Shown one piece after another: positions 11,500-23,386 of a stretch of 64,000 nucleotides of DNA. The DNA comes from Coptis chinensis (taxonomy: Eukaryota > Streptophyta > Magnoliopsida > Ranunculales > Ranunculaceae): contig CM027383.1 in the NCBI GenBank assembly GCA_015680905.1, forward strand, positions 86,647,001-86,711,000, written 5' to 3'. Under the pieces are notes generated by a model. The model was given only the letters and a program-made list of their open reading frames with translations, was not told the DNA's origin and did not search any database. Each line of letters begins with the position of its first letter. Within the stretch, counting starts at the first letter, position 1. Made by a program: the position numbers and the translations under genes.

Positions 11500-12520
11500 A
11501 AAAATGTGTACTTTGTTTGGTGAATAAGGTCATTCTATACTCGCCAAGGGGATTCTTGTGCACGATCATCCACCAACCGTGAGTCCAAAATCATGAAAAT
11601 GCTTTATTTTCTTGTCAGAACCAATGATGTAATTATTATGGATGATAACATGCTGCCCCTTGGTTTCCTGGACCCATGTCTGATTCTTAAAGTACAACCC
11701 TCCTGAAGGGAATGCCACTTGTGGCAGCAAATACAGATCGACCAGCACCAGAAAAGTAAACATAAAAAATCACGCACTATTTAAGGAGAAATAGATGAGG
11801 CAAAGCCACAAAGGTGACATTTTCAGAAGTTGTTTGCTAATTATGTGATCCAGATCATCCCGATTTGACTGACTTTCTTGACGATCAGCCAAATGATGAA
11901 CCTAAGTATATCACTTTCACCTCATGAGTTTGGGAGAATTTTTGCTTCTCTATTTATTCATTCTAATGAATAGTAGTGCCATAAGGACCGAATTTGCTCT
12001 CCAGTTATTTATCTCCATTTTCCTTTTGTAATTCTAGCATCATGAACTCATAAATAAAGTGGTTCAAATTGTAAATCAGCTACCGGTTACACAGACTGAA
12101 CAATCCCAAGGATCCATCTCAAGTATATCATTTTTCATCTTGAACTCCAGTCGAGAATGAGGAATAACATTTCTATTTTAAGAGCTGTTCTTTCCTTTTC
12201 ATTATCCTAAAAACAGAATGGTTTATTTATAATAAATGGACAACTACCGTATACTCACTCCATCAAACATTTCTCCCATTCCAATTCAAATCAAACACAC
12301 TATACAACAAAAATATAAAATGTGGGAAAATAGCAAGAGAAAAAAAATTGAGTACATCCCCAAAGAGTTTATTCAAAGCCCAGTTGAAAGCGGGTTGGTC
12401 GTTAGACTTGGCTTTTCTGGACCATGGCTGACCCTGGAGTTCTTCAATCCACTTCTTCATTACTTGCTTCGCTCCACTGGTGGGACGCAGGAAAATCATA
12501 CAGCTGGAAATATAAGTACG
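11500..12520 (-). pseudogene. Captured fragment of an XEG113-like arabinosyltransferase (GT77)
   Basis: Two exon pieces on the minus strand. The first (about 12514-12330) reads MIFLRPTSGAKQVMKKW then KSNDQPAFNWALNK. The second (about 11745-11530) reads LYLLPQVAFPSGGLYFKN then HVIIHNNYIIG. Both are highly conserved in XEG113-type enzymes, Golgi glycosyltransferases that add arabinose to extensins (family knowledge). The intervening ~590 bp looks like an intron. After FHDFG a frameshift breaks the expected LVDDHAQESPLG, which continues in another frame. N- and C-terminal parts are missing. A Helitron-captured genomic fragment with no likely function. Confidence 0.8.
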
Positions 12521-13990
12521 ACCTTTTGTTTCCTGGAGGTGGCAAATCTGAAGAGTGCTTAAGAGGTTTCACCTAACCATATGAAGAAGGATAGGAGTAA
12601 GTACTGTGACAACAAAAAGAAGAGGCGTATGTATCCAAGTAATTATGTTGCAGAAAGAAACATTTAAATAGTACAAAAAAATAGGACGATGGTCAGGAAG
12701 GCTAGTCAGTAAGGTTTATTTTATGCTATAGGTTATCTAATAGCCCACAAGTACGTTCGTCCTACAGGCTCCTTCATTGTGTAAGTTGAAGTACTACAGC
12801 TTTGTCATCAGCAAGATAAAGGTCTTCCCATCTTCATCACTGAAAATTTTCTTAATTGTGCTATATAGGAAACGTGTAAAATTACATTTGGTCAATCTTC
12901 TATTGGTATTTGAATGTACTCAAGAATACACATTTTGACTTGTCAACATGTGCATGCGCTTAAATCAACCAGAAAACAAACAGTCAAATAATACTATTAA
13001 TGTTTAAGTGCATATACAAAATCATATATCAATGTCAGATTAACAAAAAGTGTTGTGTCAACCTACAAAATTGTTAGTGAAGAAGTTAATCAAGGAAAAC
13101 TTTCTGCATAAGCATAGTATCTCCCTCACAAATAAGAACAGGAGCATTTCATGTCAGTTCCTGATTTTACTACAACATATATATACAATAGATACGTAGA
13201 AAGTTTAGATGGAAAGGATATCAGAACTTCACAACATTCAGATAAAATGTTTCCCATAAGATTTGATACCCCTAATTAGTCCTGGCGTGTTTGAAACAAA
13301 AACAATTTCTAATACAAATCAATTAGCAAGTAGGAAGGGAAGTAAATACAAAGTGAATATTTGGGTATGTCATTTCTAACAGTGTCCTGTACTCATGCTA
13401 CCATACAAAAAGAAATTTATAAATTTCAATGCACAAGGTTAGCCGTAGAAGCACTACTTGTGAGATGAGACAACCAAATTCTCATCTCATATAGTAGCTT
13501 TTGTAGATCATTTTTGAACCTTATCAATATTTAATTAGAGGCCTTCATATTATAATTATTTAATTATGACACTAATATTAACAAAAATACTTAATTTTAA
13601 TGTAAGCGTACTTAATAAATTTAGTACTATGCCTGCTTTATAAATTAAGCAGGAAAAAAAATGCTTCATTACATCTTAAATTGTTTCAACATAAATACAA
13701 AAATCATACGCCTGGAATGAAGACGAACTCCAAACAAATTGAGAAGTATTGATTTGATACCAAGGACTTCAAGAAATTATAGGGGGAGATATTGAGAATA
13801 GTAATTTTATAGTGAATCCATTACCTATGAATCGTCGTAAAATGAACTCCAACCGATGGGATGAAATCAGTAACTATAATATAGATGAAGAAACAAAAAT
13901 ATTAGCTTTTCATACAATTACAACATAAATAGTAACCATGAAAAAAATAGACTACTCAAACAAAGAAAAAAAAAAGTGGTGAGTAGGCCA
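12521..13990. other. Helitron interior, no gene recognised
   Basis: No frame with family resemblance. Position and base composition fit intron or spacer sequence between the two captured genes. Confidence 0.4.
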
Positions 13991-13999
13991 TTCTCATGC

Positions 14000-15037
14000 G
14001 AATTTTCTACCTTTTCAAAAGCATCATATGACTTATGGGCATGACAGCTCCCCTCCTTGAAGCTGCCGGAGTTCCAAAGCTAGCAAACTTTATAGACGAA
14101 ATTTTCTGCCCAGAAGAACACCTTAAATGAGCTTTGGGCCTTAATGGCTGGTTGATTGTTCCAGAGACTTGCCTCTGATAACTTAACAACGTCGGTTGCA
14201 ATTCAAATATATCAGCACAAACACTGTCAACGGTTCGGCTAACCAAAGAAATTCCATTTGGGTCACCGCCCCATTCTTCAAATATGACTAAAAGGTTACC
14301 GCTTGGATTCAGCCATGAGCGGGGGACATGATACCTGCATCGAACATAAAAGATTGATTAGGTAACATTGATTAACATAAACTATGTAATTAGGAAAGCT
14401 CACCTTTGCCTCACCATCTCTGGGAGGCATCTCCGCAATTGCGTAGGCATTTCTTCTCGTCATACGTTCCAGTATAACTGCAACTACCACAAGTACCAGA
14501 TGCTTTGTATGCGGGCCAAGAATGCCAATGCTCTGCTTATTTATCCATACCTGACCTTTACCCATGCTACCCATATCTAAAGCCAAGGGATCATTCCCAT
14601 ATGTTAAATTGAATGTAGTCTAAAAGCATCACAACAAAGGAAAATACATCATATCAGGCCATTAGAAAAGGATGGTTGATATAGGCTTTGAAATCGTTAA
14701 AAAAAAAGTGGCACTAATAATGTTGAAAATTCTCACCTTGTACCATGTTAGCGGTTGCTTTTGAGCCACAAAAGATCCTTGTACGCACTCAACGAAGAAC
14801 TTCCAATCGAGTGAATGAAGACTCAAAACTTCTCCTTCTAAACCAATCATGCGAGTAAAAATCTAAAGAGTCAGCCTCTATTTGGTGGTAACAATGGAAA
14901 TTTAAAGGAACTAATAGCAAGACAGACCTTGTAAGACCATTTTTGCCATGAAAAGTCTCGTCTCCCCTCATTAAGACCATTTAACATGACAGGGCCAAGA
15001 ACCCCAGCATTCCATGTCTCAAAATGTGAACCACTAT

Positions 15038-15068
<31 letters not shown>

Positions 15069-15960
15069 CAACGATAATATTCCTTGCAGCAAACGTGCTT
15101 CACAAAGTATAAGGAAAATTCACTGAAAGAGTAAGAACAAACCGAGAGGCCAACAACTATACTAAGTAAGGAAATCTTGTTAATGTCAGCTTCTACTAAT
15201 GAATGTCAGTTTGTGGTTTTCTAAACTCCCATACACAGTTCCTGCCAAGAAGACCGAAAGCAATGAAAAAATTAAGAATATAAGCTATAGTAATGATATC
15301 TTTGTTTGTGTAATTAGTTTCCATAGAAGGTAAAACAGACCTTGCTTACCTGATAATTGTCCATTAAGAAAGACATGCAAAGCATGACCTGCTGACAACA
15401 CTATGAGTACATGATAATCGCTCATTATTCAAGAAGGCTTCATCCGGATCTATCTTAACTCTGAATGTTGAGAGAAAAGAATCAATAAAAAAAAAAAAAA
15501 ACTACATAAGATAACAAATCAAGTTCAAACTTGCATTCTCTTAGAAAAATGTGAGCCAACATCTCTATTTTCGGAGTGACCAAACCAGAAATTACATTTG
15601 ATATTTGATCTGTGTCACAATGTATCGCCAACAAAGCGATCTCGGTTTTCCAAGTCTAACTTGAGACCATGAGTTCAAATCAGGACAATCCAAGTAGAAT
15701 AATATATTAGATAAACGACCTTTTTCTTTTATCAATGTCTCGAAACGTAAAAGACGACAATGGTTTGTCATAATTACTCACTCTGTTGAAAGTACCACGA
15801 TAGTCCGAGGCATCTCTTGTGATATTTATTTCCTCCAACAGTCCTATCAATCGTGTTTGAATTGTCATCATATCACGAAACATGTTCTTCATTGTATGCG
15901 ACTTCCAAGAAAACCCTCCATCCAGTGGTACCATCTTCATCTCTGACCTTTGAGGTCACA
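14000..15960 (-). pseudogene. Captured fragment of a plant beta-galactosidase (GH35), C-terminal half
   Basis: Seven exon-like pieces on the minus strand in family order: VPLDGGFSWKSH (15.9 kb), SAGHALHVFLNGQLSG (15.37), GTVYGSLENHKLTF (15.2), [22 protein letters not shown] (15.0; the leading pair starts SG), VAQKQPLTWYK (14.75), [19 protein letters not shown] (14.55) and the galactose-binding lectin-like end [18 protein letters not shown] (14.1). The catalytic GH35 barrel is absent. Frameshifts are visible before WPAYKASG, in the SAGHAL exon and after SFGTP, where about 10 bases are missing. Introns are kept, including one with a 26-base A tract at 15043-15068, so capture was from genomic DNA rather than cDNA. 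The enzyme normally trims cell-wall galactan; this copy cannot. Confidence 0.88.
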
Positions 15961-16023
15961 AGTTTCAAACTCCGATTCTTGAAAAAAAGGAGAAACATAT
16001 TACCTTTTGACTCAGATACAGGA

Positions 16024-16024
<1 letters not shown>

Positions 16025-16100
<76 letters not shown>
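16025..16100. repeat. (AT)n microsatellite
   Basis: About 37 uninterrupted AT dinucleotides inside the Helitron, near its 5' end. They create false Tyr-Ile frames on both strands. Confidence 0.97.
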
Positions 16101-16102
<2 letters not shown>

Positions 16103-16576
16103 CTTTAAACAATAATCGGTTTAGAATCGTGAAACGCGAGAGACAATCAATTAGGGATATATGTTTTTTTTTTTTTGTGGCTTTCAGTTTAATTTTTTTT
16201 TTAAAGGGAGAGCAAATTATGGGAGATTTGGGAGAGTGAAAGGGCGTATAAGAAGAAAGAGAAGAAGAAAAGAGACGACTGGTTTATTGCATTTAATTTC
16301 GGTATAAATAGTAATAAATTGACAATTAATGTGAGGCCAAGTCGCGAACAATTGAATAGTTGGCGTGTAGTTGATTTCCGGCTTGAATTTACACATACGT
16401 CCTTAAAATACTATATAATCTTAAGGGTATAAATGATAGTAAATTTTGAAATGACAAAGTAGTCCTTCTTATTGAATAATTAGTTTGAATATTTTATCAA
16501 GGGCATTTAGTGGTAGAAAAAAGGTTGGTTCAATTTAAATGTCCATGTTAATTATGGTATACTCTACTAATTGAGA

Positions 16577-16917
16577 TTATATCTTCTAATTTGTAGGCCA
16601 CGGCGCGACTATTGTACATTTGTACTCATGCATGGATAAGCTAAGTTATGCCACAGCTGATTCTAACTTTATCTAGCTTCGTCAGTCAGAGTACACCAAG
16701 GCATGTTAGCAGGTGCCCTTCTAATCAAGTTGCATGTCACCTCACAAGCCACAAATGATATAGTTTCCTCTAATTGCTGTCTTTAATTTGTAAATATCAA
16801 CTTCAATTCAAAATTTTGAAGACCAATTGACGTGATCGGTACGTATGTGCAATTAATGACAGAAAACATTATGGTTTTCTCAAATAGAGAGAAAGAGAGA
16901 GTTTTGAATAATACGAA
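16577..16917. repeat. Upstream block, copy 2, right part
   Basis: Matches 1648-1993, with an 11-base gap near TTGCATGTCAC. It stops at AATACGAA, where the Tat LTR starts. The last five bases, ACGAA (16913-16917), are the expected target duplication of the Tat insertion; its partner lies outside the window. Confidence 0.9.
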
Positions 16918-17473
16918 TGTAAATGTGTGTTTTTCCCTTACATATATGGGTGGAAGAAGAAGGGGATTGGATTTGGTTTAGACCGAAGTTAAGCTTTAAG
17001 TAGCGAAGCCTCACGATATCTTCTCTTTGATTCTCGGCGAGAAGAATCAGTCCGGCGTAGTTCATGTAGGTGGTATTTATAGGCACAAGAGGGTGTTCAT
17101 CTTTCAGACACGTGTATTTTCTTGTACATATGTAGGGCAAAGATTACAAATGAGTGTTTGGTTGGTTTTGGTAGGAAGGCAGTGATCATTAGGAGTGGGT
17201 GCAGTAGTTCATAATTCCTAGAAATTGGAAGTACAGATATGGCTTTGGTAATGATTACCCTTGGATTAAGGAAAATGTCTTTATTCGAAGCGTTCTACTC
17301 TAGGTTGTTCAGTCTTCTTGGAGCGTTCTTGAGCGATCTGGAGTGTACCACCTACGTGAAGCGAGCTTTCATGACTTCGGTCTTTGAGATGACGTCACCG
17401 TTACGCTAGCGATCTCTACTTATGTTTAACGCGTGCTTAATATTCTTTAATGAGGATATTACTCCCTCACACA
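16918..17473 (-). repeat. Tat 3' LTR (556 bp)
   Basis: On the minus strand it starts TGTGTGAGGGAG after a purine tract and ends ACATTTACA, so it has TG...CA ends. The left boundary is fixed by the empty site in copy 1 (AATACGAA|CAGACA at 1993/1994). TATTTATAGGC near 17075 and several G-box-like ACGTG motifs lie within it. Confidence 0.8.
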
Positions 17474-17483
17474 GCCCCCTCTC
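17474..17483 (-). promoter_or_regulatory. Tat polypurine tract
   Basis: GAGAGGGGGC on the minus strand lies immediately before the LTR start. This is the expected place for the plus-strand primer of an LTR element. Confidence 0.75.
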
Positions 17484-18007
17484 AGCAGGTTGTGCTGTTC
17501 ATGAAAGCGATCTGCTAAGAGAAAACAGTCATACGTGTTGAGTATAAGTAGACGAGTGGCTAGTGTAGGTTGGGTGATTGGCACGCTGTAACGTTCTCTT
17601 TGGATTGCATGGCGATTTGGTTGGGAAACAAAAGTTGTCACGTGGTTGGCATGTGACTGAATCATAGTAGTTGGTAGAGAAAACGTGTTGCCGCATTTCC
17701 TGAAATCGTGAAAAGACAGTTCCTTGTGCCACGTGTGTGGGCTAGGCCATAGGTTGTAATCATAACTCCTTGGTAACTGAATGGGCGGTTGCACAAAATC
17801 AAATTTGGGACAACTGCAAAGCTAATTTTTGTTTTCGTCTTCAGCAAAATTGCAAGCTAGGGTTTCTCAGGTGAGTGTTTCTGTTGCTGCTGTCTTTGTG
17901 TTTTTCATTGTCTTCCATCCTTGTCAAGCGTTGTGTGTTTAATAGATAGGTCAGTGTTTAGGCTTTAGTGTTTAAGTTTGGGTAGTCGGCAAGAAGAAAT
18001 CGTAAAA
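17484..18007 (+). promoter_or_regulatory. Promoter and 5' leader of antisense gene a1
   Basis: Contains repeated ACGTG/CACGTG-like motifs (for example GCCACGTGTG near 17730) and a probable leader intron opening at TCTCAG|GTGAGT near 17869. The matching region of a2 (GCCACGTGTAGG near 20800, leader intron at CTTCAG|GTATGT near 58836) has the same design. No clear TATA box was found. Confidence 0.45.
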
Positions 18008-20406
18008 ATGTCTGATTCTGACGATACTCGATCTGAAGAGGTTCGAGAGGTTTCTTTAAGTTGTGGTGAGTATGAGGATGATAAGGAAGTGTCAGTGAGT
18101 CTTGGTGATCAATCTGATCATGGTGGGGAAGTTAGGGGGGATGAGGGTAGTGCTCGATCTGGTTCTGTTGGTGCTGTGGCTAGCACGTCAGGTTGTAGTG
18201 AGGGGTCGTCTTCAAGTGGGTTGCCCCCTAGGTCGGTGGATCGGCGTGCAGCGAGTGCGTACCCCGAACTGAGGGCAACTTATGGAATAAACGTACCGGA
18301 CCTGGAGATATACGAACCAAGGCTGAGTGAAAATGTGCGGAGTGAAGAATACAATCCGCCGAATGGTGGAGTAATAATCTGTGAGGGTCAGCTGAGAGCG
18401 TATATGCAAATACCGTTCTCGAAGCTGGTTTGTGACATTCTAGCTCATTGTTGGAAGTCCCCTTGTCAGTTTGTTGGTAATACCTGGCGGCTGTTCAAGG
18501 TGTTCGATCTGCTGAATGCAAGTGGCGAGTACCACATAGGGGTGTCTGATATTACTGAACATTTTGTTGTAAGGCGAACTGGTAATTTTAACTTTAGCCT
18601 GCAAACTATGACCACCCGTTCTGGTGTGATCGACGGTGTGAGCAACGAGACATGGACCAAGAGGGCGTTACTGCTAGTTGGCAACTATTGTGCTAGCGGG
18701 TGTAGGTTGCAAACTAGGATTTGCAATATCTCCGGTGGGTGGGAGTGTCTTGTACATGTCATTTTAATAGGTGAGTTGTTACTATTCTAACTGATCTGTG
18801 TCTTTTCTTGGCTTGTAGATTTTTCTGTCAAGACGCGAATTGATCGTGGGGAAATAGAGAAGTTCGCGCGGTTGAGTCGATTGCAGAAGCAAGCGAAGCT
18901 GCCTGAAGTTGCTCATTTCTTTGTAGAGAAAGGGGGTCCAGCGATCCGGGAGAAAAGGAGAATTCAAAAAGATCGAGCTCGAGGTCAAGCTAGGAGGGAA
19001 GTGATGGAGAAGCGTGTTAGTGACTTGGTAACCCGGGAGGATAGAAACCGGGGTCGTGTTAGCTCCAAACGACCCTCAGGAGGTGTTGGTGCCTCAGGTG
19101 CGGGTGGGTCAAGCTGGCGACCTGAGGGTGGGTCGATTGATGCTCCTGTAGAGCTAGAGACAGTGGTCTTCAATCCTCGTGTAAGGAGCAGGTCATCGAA
19201 GAGGAAAGCTGATGTGTCTGAGCACGACGCTGTAAAGGTAGCTAAAGCTGCGAGGCATGCTTTGGGGGAGAGTTCCAGCACTGGGGGTGACTCTGGTGGT
19301 GGTCGAGTTGGTGGGACTACTGCTCGCAAGACTCGGGCGAGACCCGAGCAGGTTCTGGATCTTGCTACATTTGGAGCTGGGCCGAGCTCTTCACCGTTGG
19401 TGCGGGAACCTAGTCCGCTAGCGAGGGTGAGGGGTTCGCGTAAGGCGAGTGGGAAATCAACTATGACTTCTGAGGACTTGGAGACCCAGCTTGTGTACTT
19501 GGATGACAATGGGGTGCAACGTACTGTGAAACGAACTGATTGCAGCTTCAGATCGAGTAAGGTAGCTGGATGCCTGCTTGAACATATAGCTCTGGATGGC
19601 AATCGTAAGGAGCTGGACGAGAGGGGCTTGGAGGATAACCAAAAGCGGATGGAAGTCGCTCAATGCCTGGTACGTGGGATTGTCCCGCTGTAATTTACTT
19701 GTTGTCTCATGAAACGTGATGTGAACTAACTATTAGTATACGTGTGTGACTGTAGCTTGTGAGTGGATTTCAAAAGCTGAAGGAGATTGCTCAGTTCGCT
19801 AAGACAGATTGGGAAACTGTGGTGAAGCTAACCGAGGAGCTGAAGAATGTTCAGGACGCTGCTAAGATGAAACGCGAGGAGCTCGAGGATCTGAAGAAGG
19901 CGCATCAAGCTCTGAGCTTAGCGAAAATGCTGAAGGATACCGAGGCGGAAGATCTGAAGCTGAAACTACAGGGTGCTAAAGAGAACGTTAATGCAGCGAC
20001 TGTGGAAATTGGTAGGCTGAATGAGTACGCTTTGCACTGCAAGGGAGTGGCTCAGGACGCTACTAAAGCTTATGACGAGCTGGACGCTGACTTTGTTGAG
20101 CTAGAAGTTGATTATAAAGCTCTGAAAGAGGAGCATGAACGCTGTACTTTTCGTCCTCCAGTGGTACCGGTACAGGGAGATACCAGTGGTGCTCTTGCGT
20201 CTTCCCTCATTGCTCCGGAAATTGTTATGCCTCACACTGAAGCTGCTGCGTCTGACGTTCTTATGAGTTTGAGTATGGATGGTGTGTCCATAGTAGTGGA
20301 TGGGAAAGAAGCTGAAATTGACGACTCGCTGGTGGCTGAAAGTTTGGCCGTTATGCCCGGACCTAGCGAGTTGGGATGTAAGATTGGTAAGTTGAAATGT
20401 TGTTAG
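18008..20406 (+). CDS. Antisense gene a1 of the Tat element, three-exon frame, gypsy-type transposon protein
   Basis: Exons 18008-18770, 18819-19669 and 19756-20406 join in phase (donors GTGAGT and GTACGT, acceptors TTGTAG and CTGTAG) and give one open frame of 754 codons. The ATG at 18008 is chosen because the upstream extension to 17978 has no ATG. Residues 1-80 are acidic and Ser/Gly-rich. About 85-250 (IICEGQLRAYMQIPF, WRLFKVFDLLN) resemble the plant domain annotated as putative gypsy-type transposon (Transposase_28, from memory). Next comes a basic region with RSSKRKAD, a likely nuclear signal, then VKRTDCSF, then a coiled coil in exon 3 (about 100 residues). The strand is opposite to pol. 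Function unknown. A possible donor in the last exon (ATTG|GTAAGT near 20389) leaves the exact end open. Confidence 0.75.
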
Positions 20407-20922
20407 TTGTGATACAATAGAACTGGTTTCCTGGGGTAACCCGGGCAGTTCACTTTTCTTATTTCTATTTGTGAATACTGGATGACTATGCAATGATGAA
20501 TGTTGGTTAACCGAGCTGGATTTTCTGAGTGGACTTAGCAGCTTGGCTGCCATGCGAACTGTGTTTGGGCCTGCCTTGGCAGGTCGCTTTTTGCTTATAT
20601 GCTATGCTTATCTCTTGACTCGTTGCTCTGTAAGATTCTTGTAGTGGTTGAATGTATGAACGGAGACATCGCTATATCTGTATGGCTGTGAAGATGCTTC
20701 CTAGTGTCCGTAGTAATCTGTAATCGTAAGATGTAGATCGATAGTAGGACGTAGGTCGATATCACCGTTCTAAAGAAGTGAAACAGTTCTGCACGTGTAT
20801 GCCACGTGTAGGCAAGTGAGCGGTTAGATGTGTGCAATGATGGCTGCCAGGTGGCCTGACGTTTGGCGTCTCGATGTAATTATGATGTGCCTAGGGAAGA
20901 TACGTTAGTACACTATAAGTAA
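20407..20922 (+). other. a1 3' region and start of the a2 promoter
   Basis: No coding frame. It has an inverted-repeat-like GTTTCCTGGGG/ACCCGGGCAG segment that recurs in altered form after a2 (TTTCCTGGGTAGACCCAGC near 60115). G-box motifs (CACGTGTATGCCACGTG) near 20795 look like a promoter. It ends with AGTAA at 20918-20922, the left target duplication of the Athila compound. Confidence 0.5.
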
Positions 20923-22352
20923 TGATATTATCTTTTTACTACGTTAGAGATTTGACTATCTAATTTGGCGAAAGAGCGAATCCTTACTCACGATCTTCGC
21001 GTTCGTAAAGTTGAAGTAAGGATCGAACCAACCTAAAGGTTAGGACAACTACAACTTGGTTGTTACTCTTAGGAAACTAGTGAGTAAGTTTATATTAATA
21101 CTAGGTTTCTTTCCTACACAAACATTAAAGAAAAACATTAAGATTCGAAATATGCAACTAAGACAAAATACAATTTACTAAAGAAAAGGTGGAGAGCTAA
21201 TCCTCCTCATGTGAAAATAACATTTAGTTGTTGATTTGAAAATGTTCATTTGATTCTTCCTAGACGCATAGACAAGCCCTAATGGAAGAAAACTTGATCC
21301 CTAACATGTATGGCTCATTTCTAAACTCATACATGTTAGCAATTGGAATCAAGCAATGACTTATCTCTAAGCTCATTACTTGATTCCTAACTAGACACTA
21401 CACCAACTATCATTTTGGGATAGGATGTAGGTCTAGTTGTTCTTCCTAACAACCTACCAAGCCAACAACAATTATTTTCCCTCACATGAGTTGGATTAAC
21501 TCCCCAAAAGGGAAGTTAGCTCATGATCCTTAGGATAAAGGATTACAAACTAGAAGAACAAAAAGAGGGAGAGGAAGAGGAAGAAGAAAAACTAACTAAA
21601 CTCACTTGCTTTTTATTTATTTTCTAGAAGAAAACCAAAGTTTTCTCCATTAAAACTATTACAAGCTTTTCTTACAAAAACTAAAACTAAAAAATAAAAA
21701 TGACTAAGGAACTAAAATAATATAAGGTCAGGAAAAGAAGTCAAGGGAGTAAATGGAGTGTCCCCCTTGTTTTGTTTTTCTTCTTCATTTGAGAGACATC
21801 TCATTTCCTCCCAGTGAAACATCAAACCACATTTACTTCATTTTTATCCACCACATTAAAACAAAGTGACACCTTGCCTTTTTTTCACTATTAACACCTA
21901 ATCTAATTAATTACATACAAGGTATCAACTTTGCACCAATAATTTGTCATTTTTGTCTTGACATGCTCCATGATTGATGACTCATCCAATCTTTATGGCT
22001 CAGATAGGGGTCCTATGTGCAATCCAGTGGCAACCGGTTTTGGGCAATTTTACAACTTCCCCTATATCGTAGAGTTCATCGTCCTGATTGTCTGAGCAGC
22101 TCACTTGTCGCATTCGGAGTCCTTGTTCAAGAGGTAGGAGCTTCGGAAGTTTGATGCTTCTGTGTGGATTTGGAAGATTTCATATATATGTCGTTCCTCG
22201 TGCTTTATCGCAGGTTTAAACCATATTTCAATGTCTACTGTGAATACCTGCAAAAGTATGAAAACATATTTATTTCATGATTATTAAACACATAGTTAAC
22301 CAAATTTATATATCTCAACGGGGTTTCATAATACACTTTTGGGTGCTTATCA
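20923..22352 (-). repeat. Athila LTR A (3' LTR)
   Basis: 1430 bp, on the minus strand TGATAAGCACCC to AATATCA. It is about as long as B and C and closely similar to both. A purine-rich tract, TTTGGGGGTTGTG, lies directly before it at 22353-22365, as required for a 3' LTR. Confidence 0.93.
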
Positions 22353-23355
22353 CACAACCCCCAAATAGCACTTTGCTTGTTCTCAAGCAAAGAAGAGACA
22401 TTAAAACAGATAAGTGGCCAAAATTGTGTAGTCCTAACTAAGTCTCGTTTCACAGAGTGCGGTTGCATTGACCATATGAAACAAGGCCTTAAACCCCTAG
22501 GAATTCCCTAGTGGACGAGTTATAGCCTCGTGAGAGTTTTCCAGAGAAGATACTCACAAACTTCATTTATACTACAACAACTCAGTGACATAAACTTGTT
22601 TCCTAAATTAATCTCAGATATCCATACATCTCCTTAGCAGGGAACGAGGATTGATTTCTTTGAAACTCAAGTTAATATGTATTCAATAATTAAAACATCT
22701 ACATATAATCATGCATGCAGTGAACTTTTCATTGAAACGTACTAGCAGGGTTGTTTCTGAATCCTTTGGAGAGTGTACCTAAATAGGTTCTCACAGGTAT
22801 GTGTCAAAACACAATTTCACTCAAAAAAATTCCACTCGTGTTTTGTTAACTCCAAGTGTGCACATCGGCACGCTTCCTTACATCTCAATGACAGTGAGAG
22901 GAGCCGATGTCGATCAATCACGTCTACTACTTATTATCACACCACCCTACTCCTAATTGAGCTAGAGGTCTTTATTAGGTATTTGTGGGGTTTAGGTGAT
23001 AGTGTACAAGAAAATGGAAATGGATAATCAAAATTTACGAGTATGAGAGAATAGGGTCTTCATATATTTACACTAGAGAAATCCTTGTTTTCTTTCTTTC
23101 TTCTAACTGAGTTTTCCAAGCTTGTTCTTAAGCCTCTAATGGATTTTTTTTTTTTTTTTTTTTTTTTAGTGGAAATTTTATTAATAATGATAACGAGTTT
23201 TACAAATAATTAGGACAAGCGTGCAACAAAAATGCATACCAAGCAAGTCCTTTCTCAATAGCAAAACCTATCCTCCTAAAAACAAACTCGTTAGAACCAA
23301 CTGTCATTACATTACAGTCCATAACTTTCTGCAATCTCTTAAGGAGCTCAACAGA

Positions 23356-23386
<31 letters not shown>

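Larger units (their letters stand above)
9644..16576 (-). mobile_element. Helitron with captured gene fragments, minus orientation
   Basis: The block is absent from copy 1, where TTTAGTTTAA and TTATATCTTC are contiguous at 1647/1648. On the minus strand the insert begins TCTCAATTAG (16576) and ends GGCTAG (9644). It lies between A and T with no target duplication. These are the known Helitron hallmarks: 5' TC, 3' CTRR, A|T target. A hairpin-capable sequence, CATGTGC-AAA-GCATGTG (with G-T pairs), lies about 12 bases before the CTAG end. No Rep/helicase frame is present, so it is non-autonomous. It carries genomic pieces of at least two plant genes with introns, both in its own orientation. Confidence 0.85.

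Noticed and set aside
15853..16239. Long Tyr-Ile frames on both strands
   Set aside because: Produced by the (AT)n microsatellite; no protein character outside it.
18985..19602. 205-codon minus-strand frame opposite a1
   Set aside because: It mirrors the GC-rich second exon of a1; the plus frame has matching splice sites and a homologue in a2.
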